Assembly (NCBI GenBank): GCA_032249615.1
Contig: JAVVHH010000043.1
Span: forward strand, 1-26,341
DNA length: 26,341 nucleotides
From: JAVVHH01 sp032249615
GTDB taxonomy: Bacteria > Pseudomonadota > Alphaproteobacteria > Acetobacterales > Acetobacteraceae
Direction: 5' to 3'
Positions 13,681 to 21,603 of the stretch are shown here, one piece after another (positions within the stretch are counted from its first letter, which is position 1; each line of letters starts with the position of its first letter). The position numbers and the translations under genes were made by a program. Under the pieces are notes generated by a model. That model was not told the DNA's origin. It made no database searches and was given only the letters and a program-made list of their open reading frames with translations.

Positions 13681-16014
13681 CTAGGCCGAATGAAACGCCG
13701 GTGGCGGGATCCGCCGCTTGGAGGCGCCCTCGTAGGCCGATGCGATCCGCAGCAGGACGTCCTCGGCGCCCGGTTCGGCGCGGAACACCAGCGAGAACGG
13801 CAGCCCAGGTGCGGCGATCTCGGTGGGCTCGTCCGACAAGGTCGGCTCGTAGCGCAGGCGGTCGGCGCTGAGCCGGAACACCGGGTCATAAGCCACGCGG
13901 ACGTAGCCGGCCGGCACCAGCACCTCGGTCAGCCCGGCATTCGGGCCGTAGAACGATTCGAGCCGAAGATTTTGCGGCGTCCCCGGCTCGATCGCGCCGC
14001 CGATGAGGCCCGGAGGCAGGGGCGTGTGCAGCCGCACCAGCGCGTCGAGCCGGTTCTCGAGCAGCACCATCATGTCCACCCGCCGCAGCAGCTCGCGCAG
14101 CATGATGCGTTCGTTGACCCCTTGCCGACCGTCCAGTCGGTTGCGCGGGTCCGTCACCTCCTCCCAGTTGAGGAAGGCGGCCCGCTGATCATCGCCCCAG
14201 AACGACGAGCGCGCGTTCAACGCCGCCCAGTCCGCCAAGCTCTCCCGATATCCCTTCTCGGCCCAATCGGCGGCCCGGCGCTGCAGATATTGCGAGATGT
14301 GGAAGCGGAAGGTGGGCGCCAGCTCCTGCTCCTGGATGGTGGCGATGTCGAGGTTGGGCGGCGGGTCGATCCGTCCCTCGGCCATCGCCACCATGTAGTC
14401 GATCGGGGCCATGTCGCCGTTGCCGAACACGCGGCCGGGGAGAAACTCGGTCGGCCGGATAGCTGCGGCGAACGCCTCGAAGAGCGGCTGGCCATCGGCG
14501 CGCAGGCGGAACAGCAGCTCGGGCATGAACACCGGCACCAGCCGCGCGAGCGCCTGGCGGAAGGTGGTGCGCATCGGCTCGCAGGCCGGGTCGGGGGTCC
14601 AGGCCGGATCGGCCGATTCGACGAGCGTCGCCCCGAGATGCTCGCCCAGCACGGCGCGGATCTCGGCGGCGGCTGCCGTCGTGATCGGCTCGACCAGCTT
14701 GATGCCGGGGTTGAGCATGGACTCGCGGACGACCCCGAGACGCCGGCCCGCGAGCGCGCCCGCACCGCCCGGCGCGGCGGCGTGGTGCGTGTAGCCGCCG
14801 GGGAGGACGGAGGGCCGCGGCACCGTCGTGTAGGGGTCGCGCGGGTCGTAGTAGCCGTTCGCCGGATCCTTTAGCGCGTCCAGCACGCGCGCCGCGTCGA
14901 TCAGGCGGCGGGCGTGGATGCCGCTGCGGTCGCAATAGATGTCGGCCCCGATGGCGCCGCCGTCGAAGCCTAGCATCGCCTTGTGCGGCAGGATGAGCGC
15001 CACCGCGTTGTGGTTGGACGGGCCGCGGCAGGAGGCGCGGGTTTCCTCGCCGAGGCTGACCATGACCATGTTTGTGCTGACCGACAGCGCCGAGCCCGAG
15101 CTGGAGCCGAGGGAGGCGGAGCGGGTCGCGTCGTAAGGGTTGGCCGGGTTGCCGCCCCAGGTGCTTCGCTGATAGCCCAGCGTCGAAGGGAGTACGTGCT
15201 CCGGTTCGTGCCGCCCGCCCGGGTCGCCGGCGCGGCCGTTGTATTCGGTGCAGACCGCCTTGGCGAAGATGATCGCGCCCTTGGCCCGCAGCTGGTCCAC
15301 CAGGATGTGGTCGCGGGCCGGCACGTCCATATCGTAGGCGGCATCGCCGCCGCCGGTAGAGCGCATGTCCTTGGTGTCGAACGAATCCTTGAACGACGCG
15401 ACGACGCCGTACATCGGCATCGCGTCGAGATCGGGGTTGCGCCCGTAGGTCGCGTCCAACTCGGCCGCGCGTTCCAGCGCGTCCGGATAGTGGCGGAACA
15501 TCTCGCACATCGGCGGCGCGCCGGGCGGCAACGGCCCCTCGCTGGGCTCGCGATCGAACGCGCCGCGGCAGGTGACGGAGCGCTCGCCGCGGATGTTCAG
15601 CGTGGAGAGTGCATTGACCTGGCCGGCATCGGGGATGCCGGTGATCATTCCGTATTGCTGTTGCACGGCCGGGTCGGAGAGGGTGGGCGCCATGCGGCCG
15701 TATTCCAGCGGCGGGCCGGCATAGCGGTCCAGATCCGGCAGGATCGACGCGGCCGCGACCGTCTCGGTCGGGAAGCGCAGCGCCGCGCCGCCGCGAATGG
15801 CGCCCGCGGCCTCAGAGACCGGCGCGCCATCGGCGGTGACCAGCATGCTGCAGACGCCGTTGAAGGCCCGCACCCGGTCGAGATACTGCCGGACCACGTC
15901 CACGCAGGTCGTGCGGCCGTCCCGGATGGCGCGGTGCAGCTCCTCGATCGTCGCCTCTTCGACCCGGAACGGCGTTTCAGTCCCGGAATCGACCGCGTCT
16001 TCGAGCTTAGGCAT
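13681..16014 (-). CDS. Large amidase-signature family hydrolase
   Basis: The 777-residue protein shows the amidase-signature Ser-cisSer-Lys triad: K209 in VVASFKDSFDT, S304 in SLGSSSGSA, and nucleophile S328 in GEETRASCRGPS. The S304-S328 spacing of 24 equals that of malonamidase E2 (S131 and S155), but K209 to S304 is 95 residues against about 69, so there is an insert (about 259-285) before the Ser-rich loop. The usual TGGSIRxPA reads TRASCRGPS. An N-terminal region of about 200 residues precedes the catalytic core and a long C-terminal part follows, making it far longer than the usual 450-550. No signal peptide is seen, so it is cytoplasmic. ATG 16014 (MPKLEDAVDS) is chosen, although an open frame continues upstream. 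It is divergent from the deacetylase gene and upstream of tetR. It probably hydrolyses an amide in the same pathway. Confidence 0.85.
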   Translation of the reverse strand: MPKLEDAVDSGTETPFRVEEATIEELHRAIRDGRTTCVDVVRQYLDRVRAFNGVCSMLVTADGAPVSEAAGAIRGGAALRFPTETVAAASILPDLDRYAGPPLEYGRMAPTLSDPAVQQQYGMITGIPDAGQVNALSTLNIRGERSVTCRGAFDREPSEGPLPPGAPPMCEMFRHYPDALERAAELDATYGRNPDLDAMPMYGVVASFKDSFDTKDMRSTGGGDAAYDMDVPARDHILVDQLRAKGAIIFAKAVCTEYNGRAGDPGGRHEPEHVLPSTLGYQRSTWGGNPANPYDATRSASLGSSSGSALSVSTNMVMVSLGEETRASCRGPSNHNAVALILPHKAMLGFDGGAIGADIYCDRSGIHARRLIDAARVLDALKDPANGYYDPRDPYTTVPRPSVLPGGYTHHAAAPGGAGALAGRRLGVVRESMLNPGIKLVEPITTAAAAEIRAVLGEHLGATLVESADPAWTPDPACEPMRTTFRQALARLVPVFMPELLFRLRADGQPLFEAFAAAIRPTEFLPGRVFGNGDMAPIDYMVAMAEGRIDPPPNLDIATIQEQELAPTFRFHISQYLQRRAADWAEKGYRESLADWAALNARSSFWGDDQRAAFLNWEEVTDPRNRLDGRQGVNERIMLRELLRRVDMMVLLENRLDALVRLHTPLPPGLIGGAIEPGTPQNLRLESFYGPNAGLTEVLVPAGYVRVAYDPVFRLSADRLRYEPTLSDEPTEIAAPGLPFSLVFRAEPGAEDVLLRIASAYEGASKRRIPPPAFHSA

Positions 16015-16089
16015 GGACGACCTTCTCACGGTGCATTCTGCCCTTTCAAGGCTCTTTCTCCCTATCCAAGCCTCCCCGAGGACGGCAGC

Positions 16090-16158
16090 ATGTCGGCGGA
16101 CCGGCAGGGAAATGGCATGCATGAGGGCTCGAAGCTGATCGAATTGGCTGTCGCATGA
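16090..16158 (+). other. Possible 22-codon leader ORF coupled to the deacetylase gene
   Basis: An ATG at 16090 opens a short frame (MSADRQGNG then MHEGSKLIELAVA) that ends in the ATGA containing the deacetylase start. A GAGG lies nine bases before its ATG, while the deacetylase ATG itself has no clear ribosome site. Translational coupling is therefore possible. It could equally be chance, since the frame lies in a 140-base divergent promoter region. Confidence 0.25.
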
Positions 16159-17039
16159 GCGATCCCTCCGGCTTCCGCGAGCGCGTCCCGTATGCGCCCA
16201 TTCATCGCCGCCCCAAGCTCCGGCTCCCTGGTGGCGCCCGGGTCGCGGTGTGGACGATCGTCAACGTCGAGAACTGGCACCCCGACGCGCCGATGCCGCG
16301 CACGGTGCTGCCGCCGCCGATGGGGCAGCCGCTGCTGCCGGACTTGCCGAACTGGGCCTGGCACGAATACGGCATGCGGGTCGGCATCTGGCGCTTTCTC
16401 GAGACGCTGGGCCGGCGCAACCTGCGCGCCACTTTCGCCCTGAACGGCACCGTGTGCGAGCTGTATCCCGAGATGTGCGCCGCCGCGCACGCCGCCGGGT
16501 GGGACTTCATGGGCCATGGCTGGGTGCAGAAGCCGATGCACCGGGTCGAGGACCAGCGCGCCGCCATCCGCGCCACCATGGATGCGATCGCCGGCGTCAC
16601 CGGCAAGCCGCCCCGCGGCTGGGAGAGCCCGGGCCTGACGGAAACGCCGGAGACGGCGGACCTACTGGCCGATGAGGGCATCGAATACGTCGCCGACTGG
16701 GTGCTCGACGACCAGCCGGTGCCGATCCGCACCCGCACCGGGCGCCTCACCTCCGTGCCCTACACGGTCGAGCTGAACGACGTGGCGATCACCGCCGTGC
16801 AGCAGCAGCCCTCGGACACGCTGCTGCATCGCGGGCGCGATCAGTTCGACCGGCTGTATCAGGAGGGGGCGGAGATCCCGCGGGTGATGGCGATCTCCAT
16901 CCATCCCTACCTCACCGGCGTGCCGCACCGGATCAAGTATCTGGAGGCGCTATACGACTACATCCTCGGCCATGACGGCGTGGTGATGTGGACCGGCGCC
17001 GAGATTCTCGACTGGTATCTGGAGCAAGTTCCGGCCTGA
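16155..17039 (+). CDS. Polysaccharide deacetylase-fold hydrolase, PuuE/cyclic imide hydrolase-like
   Basis: The 294-residue NodB-fold protein has LPGGARVAVWTIVNVENW (about 24-41), TFALNG (93-98), WDFMGHGWVQKPMH (116-129), GWESPGLTET, and the C-terminal ISIHPYLTGVPHR...GVVMWTGAEILDWY. The classical metal-binding Asp-Asp is replaced by V-E-N, as in the branch with allantoinase PuuE, cyclic imide hydrolase and HpPgdA-like enzymes. H121 and H129 may serve as the metal ligands. There is no signal peptide, so it works in the cytoplasm, which argues against cell-wall deacetylation and for hydrolysis of a cyclic amide or imide. Its stop overlaps the next permease start by one base (TGATG), so it belongs to the transporter 2 operon. 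It diverges from the amidase. Confidence 0.87.
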   Translation: MSDPSGFRERVPYAPIHRRPKLRLPGGARVAVWTIVNVENWHPDAPMPRTVLPPPMGQPLLPDLPNWAWHEYGMRVGIWRFLETLGRRNLRATFALNGTVCELYPEMCAAAHAAGWDFMGHGWVQKPMHRVEDQRAAIRATMDAIAGVTGKPPRGWESPGLTETPETADLLADEGIEYVADWVLDDQPVPIRTRTGRLTSVPYTVELNDVAITAVQQQPSDTLLHRGRDQFDRLYQEGAEIPRVMAISIHPYLTGVPHRIKYLEALYDYILGHDGVVMWTGAEILDWYLEQVPA

Positions 17040-17899
17040 TGGCTGGCCTGTCGCTGTTCCAACTACTGAACGGCCTCACCTTCGCCTCGCTGCTGTTCAC
17101 GGTGGCGAGCGGGTTCACGCTGGTGTTCGGCTTGTTGCGGATCGTCAATCTCGCCCACGGCGCGCTTTATCTGCTGGGCGGCTACGTTGGCTATTCGGTG
17201 ACGCTGGCCAGCGGATCGTTCGCACTCGGTGCGGCGGCGGCGGCGGCGGCGGCGGGGCTGGCCGGACTGGCGCTGCAACGGGGCTTGCTCCGCTTCGTAG
17301 GTGGATCAGAGCTTCGACAGGTGCTGCTGACGCTGGGGGTCGGACTCGTGCTGGACGATCTGGCGCTGGTGGTGTGGGGTGGCGACACCTTCACGGTGCC
17401 CAAGCCGGCCAGCCTGGGCGGCGCGCTGCGGTTTTCCGGCGTCATCTTTCCGCGGTACCGGCTCATGGTGCTCGTCTCCGGCGTGGTCGTGTTCGTGCTG
17501 TTGTGGCTGTTGCTGCACCGGACCCGGCTCGGGGCGCTGATCCGCGCCGGCGTCGACGACCCCGAGATCATCGCCGCCATGGGCATCAACATCGGCCGGA
17601 TCTTCCTGCTGACGTTCGTTCTCGGCACCGCGTTGGCCGGGCTGGGCGGAATGATCGGCGGCGGGCTGCTGACGCTCTATCCGGGGGCGGATGCGGAGAT
17701 CCTGGTGTTCTCCCTGGCGGTCGTGATCATCGGCGGCCGGGGCAGCTTGGTCGGGGCTGCGGTGGGGGCGATCCTGGTCGGGTTGCTGAACACGATCGGG
17801 CAGGTGATGTTCCCCGAGCTCGCCTATTTCGTGATCTTCGGCCCGATGGCGGCCATCCTGGCGTTCCGGCCGACCGGCCTGTTCGGCCGCCCCGCATGA
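17039..17899 (+). CDS. livH: Branched-chain amino acid-type ABC transporter permease, LivH family (transporter 2)
   Basis: The 286-residue permease has FGLLRIVNLAHGALYLLGGYVG (about 28-49), RLGALIRAGVDDPEIIAAMGINI (about 163-185) and GGRGSLVGAAVGAILVG (about 230-246). Length and layout equal LivH of transporter 1. The ATG overlaps the deacetylase stop and the gene ends in an ATGA overlap with livM. A run of eight alanines (codons GCG) sits in a periplasm- or membrane-adjacent segment near residue 65. It forms the channel with the next protein. Confidence 0.93.
   Translation: MAGLSLFQLLNGLTFASLLFTVASGFTLVFGLLRIVNLAHGALYLLGGYVGYSVTLASGSFALGAAAAAAAAGLAGLALQRGLLRFVGGSELRQVLLTLGVGLVLDDLALVVWGGDTFTVPKPASLGGALRFSGVIFPRYRLMVLVSGVVVFVLLWLLLHRTRLGALIRAGVDDPEIIAAMGINIGRIFLLTFVLGTALAGLGGMIGGGLLTLYPGADAEILVFSLAVVIIGGRGSLVGAAVGAILVGLLNTIGQVMFPELAYFVIFGPMAAILAFRPTGLFGRPA
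17231..17254 (+). repeat. Eight GCG codon repeats inside livH (transporter 2)
   Basis: Eight consecutive GCG triplets encode eight alanines. The tract is a simple-sequence repeat prone to replication slippage. Triplet changes would keep the frame, so it is more likely length-polymorphic than phase-variable. Confidence 0.9.
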
Positions 17900-18819
17900 G
17901 GCTGCGTCTCGTTGCAGCGCTGCTGATCGGGGGGCTGATCGTGCTGCCGCTCGTGCTGCCGACGTTTGCCGTCAGCATCGCCACGCAGGTGCTGATCTTC
18001 GCCATCCTGGCGATGTCGATCGACGTTCTGGCCGGGTTCGCCGGGCGGACGTCGCTGGGCCACGGGGCGATCTTCGGCACGGCCACCTATGTCGTGCTGT
18101 GGTGGATGGCCGCGCCGGGCAGCTCGCTCTGGCTCGCGCTACCGCTGGCCGTGCTGGCGTCGACCGTGCTGGCCGCGCTGTTCGGCGCGATCGCCATCCG
18201 CGTGTCGGGCGTTTATTTCCTGCTGCTGACGCTGGCGCTCGGCATGGTGGTGTGGGGCGTCTGCCTGCGTTGGACGGGGGTGACCGGCGGCGAGAACGGG
18301 TTGCGTGGCGCGATCCGGCCGCGGGAGTTCGCCGACATACGGGTGTTCTACGAAGCAATTCTGGCCGTGACCGCCGTGCTGGCGTTTGGCCTGTGGCGGC
18401 TCGTGCGCTCGCCGTTCGGCTTGGCGCTGCGCGGCATCCGCGACAGCGAGAGCCGGATGCGGGCGCTTGGCTTCAACGTTCCGCTGCACCTTTTCGTCGC
18501 CTTCACCGCATCTGGCTTCTTCGCCGGCTCGGCGGGCGCGCTCTATGCGCTGTTCAACGAGTTCGCCAGCCCGAGCACCGTGTCGCTCGGCCAGTCCGTC
18601 CGGGGCTTGCTGATGGCGATCACCGGCGGCGTCGGGACGATCTTCGGCTCGCTGGTCGGCGCCGCGCTGATCGTCACGCTGGAAAATTTGGTCAGCATCT
18701 ACACCGCGCGCTGGCAGACGGTGATGGGGCTGATCTTCATTGCTTTGATGCTGGCGGCACCCGATGGCATCGTCAGCCGAATTGCCTGGGTGGCGCGTGC
18801 CGGCCCGCAAAGGAGATAG
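17896..18819 (+). CDS. livM: Branched-chain amino acid-type ABC transporter permease, LivM family (transporter 2)
   Basis: The 307-residue membrane protein has VLAGFAGRTSLGHGAIFGTATY (about 44-65), GVTGGENGLRG (about 131-141), the coupling segment RGIRDSESRMRALGFNV (about 178-194) and GGVGTIFGSLVGAAL (about 243-257). It starts in an ATGA overlap with livH. The binding-protein gene follows after two bases, its ribosome site AAAGGAGAT overlapping this gene's last codons. Confidence 0.93.
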   Translation: MRLRLVAALLIGGLIVLPLVLPTFAVSIATQVLIFAILAMSIDVLAGFAGRTSLGHGAIFGTATYVVLWWMAAPGSSLWLALPLAVLASTVLAALFGAIAIRVSGVYFLLLTLALGMVVWGVCLRWTGVTGGENGLRGAIRPREFADIRVFYEAILAVTAVLAFGLWRLVRSPFGLALRGIRDSESRMRALGFNVPLHLFVAFTASGFFAGSAGALYALFNEFASPSTVSLGQSVRGLLMAITGGVGTIFGSLVGAALIVTLENLVSIYTARWQTVMGLIFIALMLAAPDGIVSRIAWVARAGPQRR

Positions 18820-18821
18820 GA

Positions 18822-20060
18822 ATGCAGCGTCGAACTTTTCTTGCCAGCACGGCTGCCGCGGCCCTGACCGCGCCTTCCATCGTGCGGGCGCAGGCCACTC
18901 CGATCCGCATCGGCGTGCTCGCGCCACTGACCGGCGTCGTGGCCGCGGGCGGCAAGGAGATGGTGGACGATTTCACCCTGTTCTGGTCGCAGGTCGGCAA
19001 CACGGTGGCGGGCCGGCCGGTCGAGATCATCACGGAGGATGACGGTTCCAATCCCGACGTCGCGTTGCAGAAGGCGAGGCGGCTCGTGGAGCAGGCCAAG
19101 GTCGACATGCTGTTCGGCGACCTGCTCGCCAACACCGGGCTGGCTGTCGCCAACTACGTCAAGGGCACCGGCACCCCGTATTTCATCCCGGTCATTGCGG
19201 CCGACGACCTCACCCAGCGGACCCGTATCCCCAACGTGGTGCGGATCGCGGGATACAGCGCCAGCCAGACGACCCGGCCGCTCGGCGATTGGGCGTTGAA
19301 GCAGGGCTACAAGCGGGTCGCCACCATCAGCCAGGACTATACCTTCGGCCATGAGCAGTGCGGCGGCTTCTGCCAGACCTTCACCGAAGGCGGCGGCACG
19401 ATCGTGTCGCAGCTCTGGAACCCGCTGAACACCGCCGATTTCAGCCCGTACATGGGCCAGCTCGCCGATCTCAAGCTCGACGCCGTGTTCGCGATGGAGA
19501 CCGGGGCGGACGCCACCCGGCTGATCCAGGCCTATGCGAGCTTCGGCCTGAAGGACAGCGTGCCGCTCATGGGCTCGATGAACCTGACGGACCAATCCAT
19601 CATCCGGACGCTGGGCGACGAGGCGCTCGGCATCATCTCGCCGGGTCACTTCGCCGAAGGGTCAACGAATCCAAAGGTGCAAGCCTTCGTCAAACTGCAC
19701 CAGGAGAAGTTCGGCACCATTCCGTCGCTATACGGCTTCTCGATGTATTCCGGCGCCATGTGGATCTACCGCGCCTTGGAGAAGGATGGCGGCAGCACCG
19801 ACCCGGCGACTTTGCTCAAAGCCGTTTCGGCCACCCAACTCGACGACAGCCCGCTCGGCACCACGGTCAAGCTCGATGCTTACGGCAACCCGATCTACGA
19901 CGTCTACATCCGCAAGGTCGAGCGCAATGGGCAAGGCAAGCTCTGGAACGTCCCGATCGCGGAGTATAAGGCCGTGTCGCAGTTCTGGCACTATGACCCG
20001 GAAACCTATCTGAAGCAGCCGCCCTACTCGCGCAGCTTTCAGGGGATCAAGAAGAGCTGA
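18822..20060 (+). CDS. Liv/HAAT-type ABC transporter substrate-binding protein (transporter 2)
   Basis: The 412-residue protein opens with a twin-arginine-type signal (QRRTFLAST, cleavage near VRA-Q at about residue 23). The mature protein begins IRIGVLAPLTGVVAAGG. Typical type-I binding-fold stretches follow: LFGDLLANTG, FIPVIAADDLTQR, and YGFSMYSGAMW. The C-terminal VSQFWHYDPETYLKQPPYSR mirrors VSQFWTYDPAAFLKEP in the binding protein of transporter 1. It has a strong ribosome site (AAAGGAGAT). It determines the ligand specificity of transporter 2; the ligand is unknown, with amides, aromatic acids and short acids all known for relatives. Confidence 0.93.
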   Translation: MQRRTFLASTAAAALTAPSIVRAQATPIRIGVLAPLTGVVAAGGKEMVDDFTLFWSQVGNTVAGRPVEIITEDDGSNPDVALQKARRLVEQAKVDMLFGDLLANTGLAVANYVKGTGTPYFIPVIAADDLTQRTRIPNVVRIAGYSASQTTRPLGDWALKQGYKRVATISQDYTFGHEQCGGFCQTFTEGGGTIVSQLWNPLNTADFSPYMGQLADLKLDAVFAMETGADATRLIQAYASFGLKDSVPLMGSMNLTDQSIIRTLGDEALGIISPGHFAEGSTNPKVQAFVKLHQEKFGTIPSLYGFSMYSGAMWIYRALEKDGGSTDPATLLKAVSATQLDDSPLGTTVKLDAYGNPIYDVYIRKVERNGQGKLWNVPIAEYKAVSQFWHYDPETYLKQPPYSRSFQGIKKS

Positions 20061-20812
20061 CGGCGCGAGCCTCCCTCAGCCTGCGCGACGTCTCGGTCCG
20101 CTTCGGCGGGCTGGCCGCCGTCGATGCGGTCAGCCTCGAGGTGCCAGCGGGCGAGCGGCGCGCGATCATTGGCCCGAACGGTGCCGGCAAGACGACGCTG
20201 TTCAACGCGGTGACCGGCGCCGTCCGCGCCACGGGCGGCCGGATCCTGCTCGGTGGCCAGGACGTGACCCGGATGGCGACCCACCGGCGCGCCGCGTTGG
20301 GCCTCTGCCGCACCTTCCAGGTGACCAACCTGTTTCCTCGCCTGACGGTGGCGCAAACCATGCGCCTGGCCTTGCGCGGCACCGCGGGCCGGCACTTCGC
20401 CCTGTTCGGGCGCGACCGCCTCAGCCCCGAGCAGCAGGCGCGGATGGCGCGTGCGCTCGACGCCGCCCGGGTCGGAGCCCGGCTCGAGACGCCGGTCGCC
20501 AGCCTCTCCTACGGGGAGCAGCGTCAGCTCGAGCTGGCCATGGCGCTGGCCGCCGATCCCGCCGTGCTGATGCTGGACGAACCGGCGGCCGGGCTGTCGC
20601 CCTCCGAGCGCGGCGTCGTCGCCGACATTGTCCGCGGGCTGCCGGGCAGCATGACCGTCGTGCTGATCGAACACGACATGGATCTGGTCCTGAACCTGGT
20701 CGATCGGATCACCGTGCTCGTGACCGGGCGCCTGCTACTCGAGGGCAGCCCGGCCGACATCCGCTCAAGTGCCACCGTGCAGGACGTCTATCTCGGCCGC
20801 CCGCATGCTTGA
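20057..20812 (+). CDS. livG: ABC transporter ATPase, LivG family (transporter 2), apparent CTG start
   Basis: The 251-residue ATPase has Walker A GPNGAGKT (39-46), CRTFQVTNLFPRLTV for the Q-loop, the signature LSYGEQRQLELAMAL, Walker B LMLDEPAAGLSPSE and the H-loop VLIEHDMD. Conserved sequence (LSLRDVSVRFGGLAAVDAVSLEV) extends upstream of the first GTG (20141). Between the in-frame stop at 19994 and 20141 there is no ATG, GTG or TTG. The CTG at 20057 lies in a CTGA overlap with the binding-protein stop, just like the ATGA/TTGA junctions elsewhere in these operons, and is the best start. Starting at GTG 20141 would remove 28 residues including the nucleotide-stacking aromatic region. The start is inferred; the product is secure. 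Confidence 0.85.
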   Translation: MTARASLSLRDVSVRFGGLAAVDAVSLEVPAGERRAIIGPNGAGKTTLFNAVTGAVRATGGRILLGGQDVTRMATHRRAALGLCRTFQVTNLFPRLTVAQTMRLALRGTAGRHFALFGRDRLSPEQQARMARALDAARVGARLETPVASLSYGEQRQLELAMALAADPAVLMLDEPAAGLSPSERGVVADIVRGLPGSMTVVLIEHDMDLVLNLVDRITVLVTGRLLLEGSPADIRSSATVQDVYLGRPHA

Positions 20813-21494
20813 GGTCGAGGACCTGCACAGCTTCTACGGCGCCGCGCACGTGCTGCAAGGCGTCACTTTGCAGGTGCCCGAGCGCGAAGTGCTCGCGGTG
20901 CTGGGCCGCAACGGCATGGGCAAGACGACGCTGGTGCGCTCGATCATGGGGTTGTCGCCGCCCCGGATCGGCGGCGGCGCGATCCGGTGGGAGGGCCGCT
21001 CGCTCGCGGGGCTCACGCCGTATCAGATTGCGGCAACCGGCATCGCCATCGTGCCGCAGGGCCGCCGCCTGTTCCCGTCGCTGACCGTGACGGAGCATCT
21101 CACCTGCCTCAAACCCGCCCGCGCCCGGCACGGTTGGACGCTCGCCCGGCTGTTCGCGCTGTTTCCGCGGCTCGGCGAGCGGCGGCACCATCGGGGTCAC
21201 CAGCTCTCCGGCGGCGAGCGCGGGTTGCTGGCGCTCGCCAGGGCGCTGGTGACCGATCCTCGCCTGCTGCTGCTGGACGAGCCGTCCGAGGGCTTGGCGC
21301 CGGTGATGGTCCAGCATGTGGAAGAGATCATCGCCGAGCTGAAACGGTCGGGCCTCGCGCTCCTGCTGGTCGAGCAGAACCTCCGCAGCGCGCTGTCGGT
21401 CGCGGACCGGGTCTGCGTGCTGGAAGCAGGCCGGGTGGCCTATTCCGGCCAGGCGGAGGACGGCGAGACCATCGGCCGCTACCTCGGTCTCTGA
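20805..21494 (+). CDS. livF: ABC transporter ATPase, LivF family (transporter 2)
   Basis: The 229-residue ATPase has Walker A GRNGMGKT (34-41), VPQGRRLFPSLTVTEHL, the signature LSGGERGLLALARALV, Walker B LLLLDEPSEGLAP and the H-loop VEQNLR. ATG 20805 (MLEVEDLHSFYG) is chosen; it overlaps livG by eight bases, exactly as livF overlaps livG in transporter 1. A longer form would start 12 codons earlier without conserved sequence. It closes the second transporter operon, and the multicopper oxidase follows after 109 bases. Confidence 0.93.
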   Translation: MLEVEDLHSFYGAAHVLQGVTLQVPEREVLAVLGRNGMGKTTLVRSIMGLSPPRIGGGAIRWEGRSLAGLTPYQIAATGIAIVPQGRRLFPSLTVTEHLTCLKPARARHGWTLARLFALFPRLGERRHHRGHQLSGGERGLLALARALVTDPRLLLLDEPSEGLAPVMVQHVEEIIAELKRSGLALLLVEQNLRSALSVADRVCVLEAGRVAYSGQAEDGETIGRYLGL

Positions 21495-21603
21495 GCCAGG
21501 CGCGCGGCGAGGTGGGCCGCGGGGATCTCGCGTTCGGGACTAGCGCCGATGCGTTTCGGTCGCGTAAAGTCGTCGCCGTCGTGTCGTTGTTTCGGAGGAA
21601 CGG

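Noticed and set aside
12889..14874. 661-codon rightward open frame covering the tetR and amidase region
   Set aside because: It is antisense to tetR and the amidase, both of which have clear family motifs; its own translation is Arg/Gly/Ala/Pro-rich with no domain. Long antisense frames are common at this G+C content.
14983..16158. 391-codon rightward frame antisense to the amidase
   Set aside because: Shadow of the amidase; only its last 22 codons lie in intergenic DNA and are noted separately as a possible leader.
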